From an uncultured Olsenella sp. (GTDB lineage: Bacteria; Actinomycetota; Coriobacteriia; Coriobacteriales; Atopobiaceae): a stretch of 6,142 nucleotides of DNA. The stretch covers positions 1 to 6,142 of the forward strand of contig CAUGFC010000105.1 in assembly GCA_959598545.1 (NCBI GenBank), given 5' to 3'. This document shows, piece by piece, positions 5,223 through 6,142 of the stretch; position 1 is the stretch's first letter; each line of letters opens with the position of its first letter. The notes below the pieces were generated by a model. That model did not search any database. It was not told the DNA's origin and was given only the letters and a program-made list of their open reading frames with translations. The translations under genes were made by a program, and so were the position numbers.

Positions 5223-5489
5223 ATGTCGGAATCCAAGCAGAACATCACTCTGTCGGAACTGCGGGCGCTGCGCGTCTGGCGAGCCTTCCTGGCGGAGGTG
5301 CGCGGTCATTGCTGCGGCCTCGACGAGTTGGGCTTCCTCGTCCGCATGTCCCATGACGACGCGCTGTCCGCAGTCGGCATGGGCAACTCGGTCTGGGCGC
5401 GCGAGCGCTGGTCCGAGCTCTGCGACGCCCTCAGCGAGCCGGTTGAGGTCGGGGGCGTCGTCGACGAGCCTCTTTCCGACGCCGCATAA
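5223..5489 (+). CDS. Small protein of unknown function (88 residues)
   Basis: I do not recognise this protein. It is likely real: AGGAG (5213-5217) sits 5 nt before the ATG, codon third positions are mostly G or C, and a strong terminator follows about 50 nt after the stop. The sequence is mildly acidic and probably mostly helical (LSELRALRVWRAFLAEVRGH, then SHDDALSAVG and WARERWSELCDAL). It has a neighbouring Cys pair (HCCG) and one later Cys, three Trp residues, and no signal peptide or membrane segment. It lies 58 nt after the AraC remnant, so the two may once have been co-transcribed. The helical, Trp- and Arg-rich character would suit a small protein-protein or DNA-binding partner, but that is only a guess. 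Confidence 0.65.
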   Translation: MSESKQNITLSELRALRVWRAFLAEVRGHCCGLDELGFLVRMSHDDALSAVGMGNSVWARERWSELCDALSEPVEVGGVVDEPLSDAA

Positions 5490-5539
5490 CCGACTCCTCG
5501 AACCTCCCCTTACCCCGTCTGTCCGGACGCGGGGTCCTC

Positions 5540-5586
5540 GGGCGTCGGCGCGTGCCCTACCTCCGCACGCGTCGACGCCCATTTTC
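5540..5586 (+). terminator. Strong intrinsic terminator for the + strand genes
   Basis: A 16-bp stem pairs 5540-5555 with 5565-5580 with a single G·U pair and a 9-nt loop, followed at once by ATTTTC. It lies 50 nt after the stop of the 88-residue protein and closes the + strand unit. A smaller stem, ACCCCG/CGGGGT (5512-5517 with 5530-5535), lies just before it. Confidence 0.8.
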
Positions 5587-5623
5587 ACGAGAAGGGGCGG
5601 CGCACCCGAAGGCACGCCGCCCC
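5587..5623 (-). terminator. Probable terminator of the aldolase gene
   Basis: GGGGCGGCG (5594-5602) and CGCCGCCCC (5615-5623) form a perfect 9-bp stem with a 12-nt loop. Read on the minus strand it is followed by TTCTCGTG, a modest T-rich tail. It lies 43 nt beyond the aldolase stop. Confidence 0.5.
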
Positions 5624-5628
5624 GCCAG

Positions 5629-5650
5629 GCGAGAAGACCTGTCTTCTCGC
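5629..5650. repeat. Perfect inverted repeat between convergent genes
   Basis: GCGAGAAGAC (5629-5638) and GTCTTCTCGC (5641-5650) are perfect 10-bp arms separated by CT. No T-run follows on either strand. It lies 15 nt beyond the aldolase stop codon and may protect the aldolase mRNA 3' end. Its right arm could also pair with CGAGAAG at 5588-5594. Confidence 0.5.
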
Positions 5651-5665
5651 AACGCGACCCGTGAC

Positions 5666-6142
5666 TTACGCGCGGCCCACGGAGCCGAGGTTGTTCATGC
5701 GGACCTTGACGAGCTCGGTGATCTCGGCCATGCCCGGCTTGGCCGGCTTCTTGGGATCGAAGGCGCCGGGGTTCTCGGCCATGTAGCCCATGAAGCCGCG
5801 CATGAAGGCCTGACGCAGCTCGGTGGCGTAGTTGACCTTGCAGATACCGTTCTTGACGGCCTCGGCGACCTGCTCGTCGGGCACGCCGGAGGTGCCGTGG
5901 AGCACGAGCGGCACGTCGACGGCGGCGCGGATGGCCTTCACGACGTCCTGCTCGATGTGCGGGGTCTCGGTGTAGACGCCGTGCGCGGTGCCGACGCCGA
6001 TGGCAAGCGAGGTGCAGCCGGTGCGCTCGACGAACTCGCGCGCCTCCTCCGGGTCGGTGTAGGGGTTCTCGCCCTCGACGGCCGGGCCGTCGTCCTCCTT
6101 GCCGCCGACCTTGCCGAGCTCGGCCTCGACGGGCACGCCCAT
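5666..6142 (-). CDS. fba: Class II fructose-bisphosphate aldolase, 5' end outside window
   Basis: The minus-strand frame runs from the window edge to TAA at 5668-5666, giving 158 residues. The ATG at the edge is an internal Met in the conserved VEAELGKVGG segment, so the true start lies beyond 6142 and roughly 125-150 residues are missing. The enzyme splits fructose 1,6-bisphosphate into dihydroxyacetone phosphate and glyceraldehyde 3-phosphate using a divalent metal. Visible class II marks are the zinc-region Glu in VEAELG, the zinc His in GTAHGVY (fragment residue 54), the second zinc His in LHGTSG (82), and the NYATELR phosphate/DHAP-binding segment (104-110). All are intact. It is divergently placed from the fructose cluster, on the opposite strand, but acts on the product of FruK. 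Tagatose-bisphosphate aldolases (GatY/KbaY) share these motifs and cannot be fully excluded; the fructose context favours FBA. Confidence 0.9.
   Translation of the reverse strand: MGVPVEAELGKVGGKEDDGPAVEGENPYTDPEEAREFVERTGCTSLAIGVGTAHGVYTETPHIEQDVVKAIRAAVDVPLVLHGTSGVPDEQVAEAVKNGICKVNYATELRQAFMRGFMGYMAENPGAFDPKKPAKPGMAEITELVKVRMNNLGSVGRA

Noticed and set aside
5205..5664. Open frames on both strands through the small ORF and the convergent intergenic region
   Set aside because: The alternatives run through strong hairpin terminators, lack a ribosome binding site and show no domain; the 88-residue frame has much better translation signals.
1..6142. Mobile element, CRISPR array, tRNA/rRNA or defence system
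   Set aside because: No transposase, integrase, terminal repeats, regularly spaced repeats with spacers, or RNA gene signatures were seen on either strand; the genes fit ordinary sugar metabolism.

Overview
The window reads as chromosomal DNA from a high-GC Gram-positive bacterium. A member of the Coriobacteriia (the Olsenella/Atopobium/Collinsella group) is the best guess. The reasons are the strong GC bias at third codon positions, AGGAG-type ribosome binding sites, and a PTS-centred sugar metabolism. This placement is inference; no rRNA or other marker gene is present.

Layout. Positions 1-786 hold the 3' part of a ROK-family sugar kinase, followed by one strong and one weaker terminator-like hairpin (837-880, 908-936). 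Positions 937-1166 are an AT-rich, repeat-rich control region. A three-gene fructose cluster follows on the + strand: a fructose PTS IIBC permease (1167-2672), 1-phosphofructokinase (2754-3671) and a DeoR-family regulator (3774-4586). Next come the remains of an AraC-family regulator, probably broken by loss of its sensor domain and a one-base frameshift (4573-5164). A small unrecognised protein of 88 residues lies at 5223-5489. A hairpin-rich convergent intergenic region separates it from a minus-strand class II fructose-bisphosphate aldolase that runs off the window (5666-6142).

How it works together. The permease imports fructose as fructose 1-phosphate, FruK converts that to fructose 1,6-bisphosphate, and the aldolase splits it into triose phosphates. 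The DeoR protein is the obvious candidate regulator and probably senses a sugar phosphate. No IIA domain or HPr gene is present, so phosphate must reach the IIB domain from a protein encoded elsewhere.

The most interesting non-coding signals are three. The 10-bp motif CTTTCGYTTT occurs four times, only in the leaders of the permease and the DeoR gene. A long hairpin of about 20 base pairs ends two bases before the DeoR start codon and buries its ribosome binding site. A cluster of alternating TCAC/GTGA half-sites sits at the presumed transcription start of the permease. I see no mobile element, CRISPR array, RNA gene or clearly new multi-gene system.
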